Origin: Methanogenium organophilum
GTDB taxonomy: Archaea; Halobacteriota; Methanomicrobia; Methanomicrobiales; Methanomicrobiaceae
Length of the DNA stretch: 64,000 nucleotides
NCBI RefSeq assembly: GCF_026684035.1
Contig: NZ_CP113361.1
Coordinates: 1,550,001-1,614,000, forward strand
Direction of reading: 5' to 3'
This document shows, piece after piece, positions 16,304-24,838 of this stretch; the stretch's first letter is position 1, and the number at the start of each line of letters is the position of its first letter. Below the pieces are notes generated by a model. It saw only the letters and a list, made by a program, of their open reading frames with translations. It did not search any database and had not been told where the DNA came from. Position numbers and translations under genes: made by a program.

Positions 16304-17950
16304 TCAGGGACCAAGGTCGGCCACTTTAAACTTCCACCAGGGACCGTCATTCGTATCATCACTATACCAGGCAGTCAGTTCGAACCCGTAGAAGAGGTAG
16401 AAGTTATCGTTATACATTGCCCCATTGGGCTGCCATTGGAATGTATATGTCCCCTGAGCGGTTCCGAGATCGGGTAAAGCATAGAGCTGGTACCCGTCGC
16501 TCCAAACGCCTGTCGTTTTATTGAACTTCTTGATGTATGGAAGGAACCAATCGCCGTTTATAACAGCATTCGGTGAGTGGTTCTCTCCGTACACCAGCGC
16601 GATGGTGCCATCGCCAATGTCCGTCAGGAACGGCCGCCCCATATTTTCCACATTTCCGGTATCCAGGATTTCCGAACTGAACACTGAACTCATCGCAATG
16701 TGACAGAGCCGTATCTGCTGAGATGTGTCCTGTACCGCCAGGAGTACATCTGTTGACGGGATATCAGGAGGAACGTAGAAGACGGCGCCGGGCGACGACG
16801 TCACTACAGGAGAATCGTACACTTTTCCACCATAATGCCAGTCGTATCCAAAATTATCGCTGTAAACAAAGTAGAGGTAATCTTTGTAATCCTTGGCGTA
16901 GTAGACATATATCCGGTTGGTTATCGGGTTGAATACCGGAGCAACCTCCCATCCTTCTGCTTTTGTTGTTGGAGTTACGCCTGTGAAAGTGTCCTGTATC
17001 TTCAGCCAGTCGCCGTCCTCCCAGACATTACCATTCAATCTCGTGAAGTAGAGATTTCCATTGCGTCCTGTAACAAACACAAACAACTTCTCCGGGCCAC
17101 CTGGGTATTGAACTACCAACGGTGCGGGTTCGGCATAGGATGTGCCATCCCACAACTGGGAGGCGCCGGAGAGCACACCATCCTTGAACGTCCTGACCTC
17201 GATGCGATAGAAATTATCTGAGAATACATTTGTACTCGAGTACCAGAGGGAGAAGACGTAGAGTTGGTCGTTGTAATAGACCCCTCTGGCGTTATCTGTG
17301 GATTCGTATTGTCCCCACCCGTCCGGCCAGACCATGCCCACCAGCGGTGCACTGCCGTCAAGATCCAAGAGGGCATAATCCGTTCCAATAACGGTATCGA
17401 CTGCCAGAATAAACCGTCCGATCAGCCCTTCAGGTACCCTGAAGGTGATGGAGTCCATGCTCCAGTCCACGATCTTTCCCTTCTCTATTTCAATTTCCAT
17501 CCCTTCTGCGACATCAACATACGCGAGGCGGATTACTCCCTGCTTATCGCCGAAGAAGTCTCCTTCAACTGTGACAATCTCACCGTCCAGTGTCAGTCTA
17601 TCTACTGAGATCTCCGGCTTTTTGATGGTGAATGAGGAATAGGTCATCGGATCGGCGGCTTTTTTGTCCCCCTGCACCAGGACCGTGATGGTGTACTCCC
17701 CGGCGGGATGAACTTTAAACACCTTACAGGTGATCTCTGTGTCGCTCCAGTCCAGCACCTGGAGTTTATCATCACCCAGCAGGACCTCCCCTCTCTTATC
17801 GCCGAAGCCGGAGCCGGTGATTGTCAGCTCGGATCCCACGGTCCCCTCTGAGCGACTCACGTCGGATATCCCGGCTGCAGCCACACCCGCGACACCCGTC
17901 AGGGTGAGCAGAATAACGGCAAGAGCCAGAATTAAAAATTTCTTTGTCAT
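16304..17950 (-). CDS. Exported TIG-domain protein with beta-propeller-like region
   Basis: The 548-residue product starts MTKKFLILALAVILLTLTG, a clear signal peptide. Two IPT/TIG immunoglobulin-like domains follow (about residues 28-205), recognised by SDVSRSEGTVGSELTITGSG and the parallel LTLDGEIVTVEGDFFGDKQG. The remainder (about 215-548) is rich in aromatic repeats such as FSLWYSSTNVFSDNFYRI and YVYYAKDYKDYLYF, which suggest a BNR/beta-propeller surface domain. There is no C-terminal anchor. The start at 17950 is chosen because GGAGATGG lies six bases ahead; the frame is open further upstream. The role is probably at the cell surface, with ligand unknown. Confidence 0.82.
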   Translation of the reverse strand: MTKKFLILALAVILLTLTGVAGVAAAGISDVSRSEGTVGSELTITGSGFGDKRGEVLLGDDKLQVLDWSDTEITCKVFKVHPAGEYTITVLVQGDKKAADPMTYSSFTIKKPEISVDRLTLDGEIVTVEGDFFGDKQGVIRLAYVDVAEGMEIEIEKGKIVDWSMDSITFRVPEGLIGRFILAVDTVIGTDYALLDLDGSAPLVGMVWPDGWGQYESTDNARGVYYNDQLYVFSLWYSSTNVFSDNFYRIEVRTFKDGVLSGASQLWDGTSYAEPAPLVVQYPGGPEKLFVFVTGRNGNLYFTRLNGNVWEDGDWLKIQDTFTGVTPTTKAEGWEVAPVFNPITNRIYVYYAKDYKDYLYFVYSDNFGYDWHYGGKVYDSPVVTSSPGAVFYVPPDIPSTDVLLAVQDTSQQIRLCHIAMSSVFSSEILDTGNVENMGRPFLTDIGDGTIALVYGENHSPNAVINGDWFLPYIKKFNKTTGVWSDGYQLYALPDLGTAQGTYTFQWQPNGAMYNDNFYLFYGFELTAWYSDDTNDGPWWKFKVADLGP

Positions 17951-18546
17951 TGTTCCATCTCCTGGCCGCGTTTTCTCTTTTGGAGCCGGGCCGGCGGCCA
18001 CGTTCATCGCCCGGAACACAAGGCTGTGGCAGAGCGATATCGCTCCTGCTCAGCTCACCCCCCCGGTTCTGCGGTAGAAAAGCACCTCTGGCGTTGAACG
18101 TGGGCATCGGGCCGCAGACATGAGGTACGCAACGATGGACATTCTTATTGATAAATATTTCTCACGGATCTATACTGAAAAACGAATATACGGTGCCTAT
18201 TTCAAGATATACTTGGAATAAAGGATTTTTATGGTTTGGTGTCACATTAATTCGCAAAAGGTAATTATATTCATTATACAGGAAAATTTCGGTTCAATCT
18301 GTTCTGTATTCCTGAAGCTGCGGGGCAGCAGAACCACCGCTCGCTGTTACCGTATCTCCCCCTGTTGCGCATCCTCCCTTTCCGAAAATGACGCCAGCTG
18401 CATCCCGATCGTACATTATCCGTAGGGGCCCTGGTGTTGTGGGCGTTCGCGGTGGCGATAACAGGTAATTCATATGACTGGCATGAATCGCCCCGTGCCT
18501 TCCTTTTTGGGATATATTATCAGCCCCTGCCGGAAAACCTATAATA
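17951..18546. other. Intergenic stretch between divergent genes
   Basis: About 595 bases containing the promoter side of the TIG protein (minus) and of the small protein at 18547 (plus). A TATA-like GATATATTATC at about 18510-18520 fits the plus gene. AT-rich sequence at 18150-18300 and a short frame at 18231-18425 carry no recognisable features. Confidence 0.45.
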
Positions 18547-18831
18547 ATGGCATCGGTTTTTCAGGATCCTGTTCCGCCCTTCCCCGGCTGGGAGCGTCGC
18601 ATCTTTCATGTATTTCGCCCGGTAACTGACAGCGATATTCAGGAGTTGTTGGGGGATGAGGATCTCTATGTGCGTGATACAGCGGCTGGTCGGGTGAATA
18701 TCATCCATAAATACGGTCTTGCAGAACTCCACTGCATCGTTGGTGAGGCAGATATTGAAGTATGGTATGATCCTGAGAACGGAGCCTATATTATGGAATA
18801 TCTTGATGCAATACTCTCGGTCCGGTTTTAA
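18547..18831 (+). CDS. Small hypothetical protein
   Basis: This 94-residue protein contains FPGWERRIFHVFRPVTDSD, a central RVNIIHKYGLAELHCIVGEADIEVWYDPENGAY and the final YLDAILSVRF. I do not recognise the family. It has no signal peptide, membrane segment or cysteine motif beyond a single Cys. Composition is ordinary and codon use is like its neighbours. A TATA-like GATATATTATC lies about 30 bases upstream, so the transcript would be nearly leaderless. It faces the molbindin gene convergently, with only 32 bases between them. Confidence 0.6.
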   Translation: MASVFQDPVPPFPGWERRIFHVFRPVTDSDIQELLGDEDLYVRDTAAGRVNIIHKYGLAELHCIVGEADIEVWYDPENGAYIMEYLDAILSVRF

Positions 18832-18863
18832 CAAATGACACAGATGAAAAGAAAAGAGATTAA

Positions 18864-19073
18864 TTAATCCGTCCCTACCATCACGCCGGTCGCCTTCATG
18901 ATGGCATAGACTTTTGATCCTTCCTTCAGGTTCATCTGTTCAGCCGAATAGGTGGTGATGGATGAGACAATTTCAATGCCATCTCCAACACTAATGGTCA
19001 CTTCTGTCGTCACAGGTCCTTTCCGGATCATTTTGATGGTGCCTGGAATCTGATTTCGTGCGCTGACTTTCAT
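18864..19073 (-). CDS. Molbindin (Mop/TOBE domain, molybdate or tungstate binding)
   Basis: This 69-residue protein begins MKVSARNQIPGTIKMIRKGPV, the Mop-family signature, and continues EVTISVGDGIEIVSSIT, EQMNLKEGSKVYAIMKATGVMVG. Mop proteins bind molybdate or tungstate oxyanions in a ring of subunits and serve as storage or buffer. That fits an organism with a tungsten-type aldehyde oxidoreductase elsewhere in this window. GGTGA lies five bases before the ATG, which decides the start over a GTG nine bases upstream. Confidence 0.92.
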   Translation of the reverse strand: MKVSARNQIPGTIKMIRKGPVTTEVTISVGDGIEIVSSITTYSAEQMNLKEGSKVYAIMKATGVMVGTD

Positions 19074-19315
19074 AGTATTCACCAGGATCCCGTATTTCTG
19101 TAATATTTTTTAAGGTATTGCCGGGATATTCTATATTCTCAATATTTCTATTGTCCCTGAGCTTCTTCTTTCGTATTGTTCCTGATACTATCATGAAAGC
19201 TGTATATCAGCAGAAAAAGGGAAGATTTTCGGAAATGGCTGCAAAAGGAGGATGCTGTTCATTCATGCCGGAACATTCAGGTTATGGACGAAAATGAATA
19301 ATATTGTCTGTTTTC

Positions 19316-21364
19316 TTACATCCTGAAGATAAACAGATTCCAGTAGTTCACCCACCATACCAGCATGAAGAGCCCGATGGTAATAAGCGTGTAATGCACC
19401 CGGTGCCACAGGGTCCAGTATGCCTTTCTCCAGACAAAAACCGCACTGGCGGCAGTTGCTATCGACAGGATAGTTGCAATGACAGGAACACTCAGGACCA
19501 CCCCAAGGTCGAGGGGAGCGGTTCTTTCGAGCATATATGCCTGAATAAGCGCCGTATCACCCGTTACCGCCGGAAGCAGAAAGAGTACAAATAATATGAA
19601 GAGCACGGAAGCCGTCCCTGCAAGTAGTCGTGCATAGAACGGGAACGGTATGTCTGAATTATCCTGTTCGTCATTCCTCTTCTCACTTTCCTCCTTCTGA
19701 GGTCCGTAGACATATTTTCCAATTGCCATAAGCGGCCACAGGAACACCGAGAGAAGAATTATAATACCAAGATTTCTCACTGAAGCCATGGCTGCATTCG
19801 TCCCGTACCACGGCACCCGTTCGAAGGCCATGATCGGGACGTTTTCAAGGCAGAGGAACGTCACGTCACCGTCTGTATCCTCCCGGAAGACCACGTTCCC
19901 CGCATAGGTCTCGGTCCCGTCCGCCTGTACAAAGACGCCCGGTTCGACCTCTGTGTACGCAACGGGGGGCCTTCCGCCACGGCTCATCAGGATTGTTCCC
20001 TCTCCCTCTCCTGCTTCTACCTGCATCTGCTGTGGGGGCGTAAGCCAGAATTCAAACGTCCGGTAGTTGTGGCGGGTCGACTGGTAGGTGCCGGCATATG
20101 TATCGGCAGATGTAGTGGTTTCAGCCGTAACTTCCGGTTCTGTTGTTTCAGGGACAGGATAGAAATGGTCCACAAACGCCATCAGGAGATCATTTCTCGC
20201 TGAGTTCCCGCCGGCGCTGTTGTAGGAGACGAAATATCCTGCCTTTCTCTCCGGGATGATGACCAAGAGGGAATGGAAGGTATCGGTGTCGCCGCCATGG
20301 GTGATGATTCGCTCATCACTGATGTGGTTCTCGTAGAACCCGAGGCACATGCTGCTCACACGTGGGTCGTTTGCAAACGCCGGTGCGTGCATCAGGAGGG
20401 CGGTGTCCGCTGCGAGGATCTGAGCGCCGTTTACGGTGCCATTCTCCATATGCATCGCGACGAATTTCGCCATGTCGGTTGCGGGAGCGCTGATCGTACC
20501 TGCGGGACCGATCACAAAGACCGTGTCGGGTACCGCGACGTTCGTTCCACCGACAGAGTGATACCCGGAAGCGGTAATTGCATCGGCTTCCGGGGCCTCG
20601 GGATAGGAGACGATGGTGTCCGTCATACCGATGGGGGTGAGGATGTTCTCCTGCACATACTCGTCGTACGGGACGCCGGTCACGTCCTCGAGAATCACCG
20701 CTGCAAGGGTGGTGCCGTAGTTGGAGTAGGAGGAGACGGTCCCTGGCGGATACACGATGGCAGGAATGTTCTCCTCGCAGTAGATCCGGTATGAGTAGAG
20801 GTCGGCCGGTTCAGCAACCGCGAAGTGGATCTCCTCCTCCTCGAATCCCGCGGAGTGTGTCATCAGGTGACGCATGGTCACCGGCTGGCCTGGATAGGTC
20901 TCCGGGATAGAGAAGTCCTTCAGGTAGGTGTTGACATCGGCATCAAGGTCTATTGTCCCCTTCTCCACCTGCTTCATCACGCAGGTCCAGGTGAAGAGTT
21001 TGGTGATGGAGCCCACGTGAAAGAGCGTTGCCTCCGGGTCGACCGGCGCCTGTGTTTCAATATCTGCATATCCATATCCATTCGCATAGACGAGTTCCCC
21101 GTCAGCGACGACGGCGACCACCGCACCGGGGATGTTGTATTGTGCCATTCCCGCCGGAACCGCCGCGTCAAAGAATGCCTGCACGTCAGCAGGGTTTGAG
21201 ATCTCCGGCAGATCACCCGTTCCGTCGGCGGGCAAAATGGTGGCAGAGGCGGCCAGGACCGCAGGGCATGTGAGGAGAATGAAGATGATGACGGTACAAA
21301 GGAGAGAAGCAGAGGGCATCCTGCATGGTATCGATTCCAGTGGTCGGGGGCGGAAGGGTGACAT
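19316..21364 (-). CDS. Membrane-anchored serine hydrolase, beta-lactamase class C family
   Basis: This 682-residue protein has an N-terminal signal/anchor (about residues 17-40), then a class C beta-lactamase-like domain with the catalytic S119-x-x-K122 (SITK), Y213-x-N215 (YSN) and HGG (ITHGGD). A beta-rich linker with QSTRHNYRTFEFWLTP follows, and the C-terminus holds four or so hydrophobic helices. Relatives include penicillin-binding-like peptidases and esterases, so the substrate is open. A TATA-like GTTAAATAG about 28 bases before the ATG suggests a leaderless start at 21364. Methanogens have no murein, so a role on peptides or esters is more likely than on cell wall. Confidence 0.87.
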   Translation of the reverse strand: MSPFRPRPLESIPCRMPSASLLCTVIIFILLTCPAVLAASATILPADGTGDLPEISNPADVQAFFDAAVPAGMAQYNIPGAVVAVVADGELVYANGYGYADIETQAPVDPEATLFHVGSITKLFTWTCVMKQVEKGTIDLDADVNTYLKDFSIPETYPGQPVTMRHLMTHSAGFEEEEIHFAVAEPADLYSYRIYCEENIPAIVYPPGTVSSYSNYGTTLAAVILEDVTGVPYDEYVQENILTPIGMTDTIVSYPEAPEADAITASGYHSVGGTNVAVPDTVFVIGPAGTISAPATDMAKFVAMHMENGTVNGAQILAADTALLMHAPAFANDPRVSSMCLGFYENHISDERIITHGGDTDTFHSLLVIIPERKAGYFVSYNSAGGNSARNDLLMAFVDHFYPVPETTEPEVTAETTTSADTYAGTYQSTRHNYRTFEFWLTPPQQMQVEAGEGEGTILMSRGGRPPVAYTEVEPGVFVQADGTETYAGNVVFREDTDGDVTFLCLENVPIMAFERVPWYGTNAAMASVRNLGIIILLSVFLWPLMAIGKYVYGPQKEESEKRNDEQDNSDIPFPFYARLLAGTASVLFILFVLFLLPAVTGDTALIQAYMLERTAPLDLGVVLSVPVIATILSIATAASAVFVWRKAYWTLWHRVHYTLITIGLFMLVWWVNYWNLFIFRM

Positions 21365-21486
21365 TACTAAATGAATCCTTGCTTTGGTGACTATTTAACG
21401 GGTTGGATTGGCTGGGATGAGATAATTCAGAATATATATGAATTGATGGAGAATATGGGAGGAAAACGAGATGTACGCAACGAAGT

Positions 21487-21495
21487 GCTATAAAC
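21487..21495 (+). promoter_or_regulatory. TATA box of the transglutaminase-like gene
   Basis: GCTATAAAC lies about 27 bases before the ATG at 21518, so the transcript would start at or next to the start codon. Confidence 0.5.
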
Positions 21496-21517
21496 CAGAT
21501 GGGAGATACTATCACAC

Positions 21518-23068
21518 ATGAGCCCTGTTATTCCCGGACGGTTCGCTGGTTTTGTCCTTCTCGTCATTCTGTTTGTCGCTGCTGCCGGATGCCTGTCGAC
21601 CTCCGATGATGAGATGACGGAGAGCAGCATTCCGGCCACCAATACGGCAGATGATATTGCCCTTCAGGCAGATGCGGCAATGGCGAACACCGAATACCAG
21701 ACGGCGGCAGCACTCTATGAAGAGGCATATGAGTTGTTCACGGTCTCCGGCGACACCGCAAATGCCCTCCTCGCCCGAAACGGCATGTTCCGTGCAAAGC
21801 GGGCGGTTATTGAATACCCGTACAACCGAACAGCCGCTGAGGCAGCGATGCAGGAGAGGATTCCCATGCTCACGGAGGCCGACATGAATGCCTGGCTCGA
21901 TGAGCGTGCCCAGACGATTGAATCGGACGGGGAAGTGTTCTACTTCGAAAATGTTGCGGCCGATTTCCTCTATGCACACTTCGACTACATCCGACCGATG
22001 ACAGGCAAGATGATGAACTTCGGATATGTAAGCCGGTATGCGGTTCCCGGGGAGTCGTCATCTGCCGCTGCGGATGGGGCGCTCCCGTACGTGAATCCTG
22101 TCCGGTATGGCGGCACCGAAGAGCTTGTGCTCCCCGCAGATACCCTGCCGGAGACGGGGACGCTCTCCATATGGTATCCCCTCCCGCTGGAGACCGAGTC
22201 GCAACAGGACGTTGTTGTCACAAACCTCTCCTATGCAGAGTATATTGTCAAAGGGCCGGTGACCGATGGGCAGATCGCCTATGTATACTACGAGATACCT
22301 GCGGATGCCATCGAGGGTGATCTCGTCATCACGGCCGATATCGCCTTCACGTCCTATGAACAGCTCTTCGCGGTCGACCCTGCGCTGGTCGAACCGTACG
22401 ATCCGACGGACCCCGAGTATCTCCTCTACACCTCTTCGTCCCGGAACATTGATATCTCGGACGACGTCCGTGCTCTCGCGAAGGAGATCGTTGGTGGCGA
22501 GACAAACCCGTACCTTCAGGCACAGGCAATCTATCGGTACATCATTGATACCTACCCGTACAGCACTGTTCCCCATGTGTCTATTGATACTGTCGAGCCA
22601 AAAGTCGCAGAATCGGATTACATGCTCTCCACCGGTCATGGCGACTGCGGGACCCAGAGCATGCTCTTTACGGCGTTGTGCCGGTCGCTGGGGATTCCCG
22701 CACGGGCAACGGGCGGCTACCAGATGCTCCTGACCGGGAATGCGGGCAGCCACTTCTGGGCGGAGTATTATATCGAAGGGTACGGATGGATTCCCTGTGA
22801 CAAGACCGTGGCAGAGATTGCCGACTGGGTGGAGATTGGAGAAGATGAGCGGGAAGCCTTCAAGACGTACTATGCCAATAACCTTGACCCGGCACGGTTC
22901 GTAATCCAGAAAGACGTCGATGTCATAATGGACCCTGCCTTCCCTAAGGATGCAGTCGTCTTCCGGCTGGTCCGGCAGGCCCCGGCCGTCGTATGCGATT
23001 CGGCGGACGTGGATTTTGGTACGTACATAGGGACGAATTTTAGCATCCATATTGAGGCAGAGGAATAA
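21518..23068 (+). CDS. Lipoprotein with transglutaminase-like protease domain
   Basis: The 516-residue protein has a signal peptide ending in lipobox AAAGC (Cys25). An alpha-helical part with QTAAALYEEAYELF is followed by a beta-rich region and a transglutaminase-like core holding the triad: Cys in HGDCGTQSMLFTALCRSLGIPARA, His in GSHFWAEYY and Asp in PCDKT. Such domains usually act as cysteine proteases or amidases. Export and lipid anchoring put it outside the membrane. It is divergent from the serine hydrolase gene, with about 150 bases between them, so the two may share regulation. Confidence 0.88.
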   Translation: MSPVIPGRFAGFVLLVILFVAAAGCLSTSDDEMTESSIPATNTADDIALQADAAMANTEYQTAAALYEEAYELFTVSGDTANALLARNGMFRAKRAVIEYPYNRTAAEAAMQERIPMLTEADMNAWLDERAQTIESDGEVFYFENVAADFLYAHFDYIRPMTGKMMNFGYVSRYAVPGESSSAAADGALPYVNPVRYGGTEELVLPADTLPETGTLSIWYPLPLETESQQDVVVTNLSYAEYIVKGPVTDGQIAYVYYEIPADAIEGDLVITADIAFTSYEQLFAVDPALVEPYDPTDPEYLLYTSSSRNIDISDDVRALAKEIVGGETNPYLQAQAIYRYIIDTYPYSTVPHVSIDTVEPKVAESDYMLSTGHGDCGTQSMLFTALCRSLGIPARATGGYQMLLTGNAGSHFWAEYYIEGYGWIPCDKTVAEIADWVEIGEDEREAFKTYYANNLDPARFVIQKDVDVIMDPAFPKDAVVFRLVRQAPAVVCDSADVDFGTYIGTNFSIHIEAEE

Positions 23069-23332
23069 TCTTCAGATCTCCTATTTTTTGAGCCATTCAG
23101 CTCTCATTTGCGGGAATATGTCGGAAATTGAGATATGTTTAGGATCACATCAGGGATGCCATTTTATCTGAATATCATACGGTGTGTGCTGCCTCCGGAA
23201 AGATTGCCGTGGTTGGTATGGACGATGATCGGGATGAAGGTACCGGGGAATTGAATGGTGACCCGTGTCATCCGTTCTTGTTTGCGGTAGGGCAAAGGCT
23301 CATATTACAGCAGGGATATTAAACCCCTGTCC

Positions 23333-24640
23333 ATGACCGAACTGAAGCGCACCCTCGGGATATGGCCTGCCGCAGCGGTCAGTATCGGAGCCATCATCGG
23401 GGCGGGAATATTTGTACTGGTGGGTGTTGCATCTGGTATTGCCGGGCCATCGGTCATTCTTTCCTTTATCATTGCCGGTTTTGTCGCCCTCTTCACGGCG
23501 CTGAGCGCTGCAGAACTCTCGTCCTTTATCACCGAATCCGGAGGATCCTTCATCTTCACCCATCGTGCCTTCGGGAAGTTCTGGGGATTCGTGGTGGGCT
23601 GGATGCAGTCGGCGGATTATATCATCGGTGCGAGTGCCGTCTCCATAGGGTTTGCCGGGTACTTCCTGTACTTCATCGGGTTTTCGTCCACCCAGGTTGC
23701 TCTCATCGTCGTCGGGTGCCTCCTTCCGATTATCCTCGCCCTCCTGAACCTCTACGGCATGCAGGAGGCGGCCGGAGCAAACAGCATCCTCGTCCTTTTA
23801 AAGATCATCGCGCTGGTTCTCTTCGTCGTCATCGGGGGCACCTTCATCCTCTCGAACGGCCCGACCGGGACCTACCAGCCTTTCTTCCCATATGGAATGT
23901 CGGGAACCATTCACGGCGCGGCGGTTATATTCTTCGCATTCGTCGGGTTCAATACCGTCACCGTCATCGCAGAGGAGGTGAAGGATCCGGAAAGAACCGT
24001 CCCGAGGGCGCTCCTGATCGCGTTTCTGGTCAGTACGGCCATATACATCAGCGTTTCCGTCGTCGCCATCGGCCTTCTTGACTGGAATATCCTTGCGACC
24101 TCCACCGCACCGCTTGAAACGGCCCTGATGCAGGCGACGTCGAATATCGTCATCCTGAAGTATGTCTCGATTGCCGCACTCTTTGCCACCGCCTCCGTCG
24201 TCATATCCAGCATCTTCGGGGGCTCGCGGGCGATATTTGCGATGTCCCGCCAGGGGATTCTTCCAAAGAGACTTTCGGTCATCTCCAAGAAGGGAGTGCC
24301 GCTTTATTCCGTCCTTCTGGTTGGATTCGTTGCAGCGGCGATCATTCTGGCGGCACGAGGGAATCTCGACGCCCTTGCGCAGATATTCAATTTTGGCACT
24401 CTGACCACGTTCTTCTTCATCAACCTGAGCCTCATTAAGCTCCGGTGGGATGAGCCGAACCTCCAGAGAGGGTTTACGGTCCCGCTCTATCCCCTGACTC
24501 CGCTTCTGGGGATTGTCTCGTGCAGTCTGCTTCTCATCTTCCTTAGCAAGTATGCGATGCTCTTCGGCATCGTCTGGCTTGCCATTGGGGTTTTTGCCTT
24601 CGAGCTGCATACAAAGACGCTTCCGGAACAGACGGGATGA
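23333..24640 (+). CDS. APC-family amino acid permease
   Basis: This 435-residue transporter has about 12 hydrophobic segments and the APC signature GAIIGAGIFVLVGVASGIAGPSVILSF at the N-terminus, the ITESGGSFIFTHRAFG region, and FVGFNTVTVIAEEVKDPERTVPRA in helix 6 and its loop. It likely imports or exchanges an amino acid. A GGATATTAAAC promoter element lies close upstream. Not obviously in an operon with the Lon-like gene, which starts about 200 bases downstream. Confidence 0.9.
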   Translation: MTELKRTLGIWPAAAVSIGAIIGAGIFVLVGVASGIAGPSVILSFIIAGFVALFTALSAAELSSFITESGGSFIFTHRAFGKFWGFVVGWMQSADYIIGASAVSIGFAGYFLYFIGFSSTQVALIVVGCLLPIILALLNLYGMQEAAGANSILVLLKIIALVLFVVIGGTFILSNGPTGTYQPFFPYGMSGTIHGAAVIFFAFVGFNTVTVIAEEVKDPERTVPRALLIAFLVSTAIYISVSVVAIGLLDWNILATSTAPLETALMQATSNIVILKYVSIAALFATASVVISSIFGGSRAIFAMSRQGILPKRLSVISKKGVPLYSVLLVGFVAAAIILAARGNLDALAQIFNFGTLTTFFFINLSLIKLRWDEPNLQRGFTVPLYPLTPLLGIVSCSLLLIFLSKYAMLFGIVWLAIGVFAFELHTKTLPEQTG

Positions 24641-24838
24641 ACGGTTGAGGTTCACTGCATTCTCTCCTTTTCTCCGTGGCCCATCATATCGGTGGTGATG
24701 CCGGCGCAGGCCGATGCAAAACGTTCTCACCGGGAGGGTCACTTGTTTTCGGGGCACTTCACCGGGCACTTCTCCCGAACCACCCGCATAAGACTGATAT
24801 GGTATTGAAACCATTGCACGCATACGGAGCTGACCAAA

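Noticed and set aside
22058-23050. Long antisense open frame inside the transglutaminase-like gene (about 330 codons)
   Set aside because: It lies fully opposite a gene with intact lipobox and catalytic triad, and the product is Arg-rich with no family motif.
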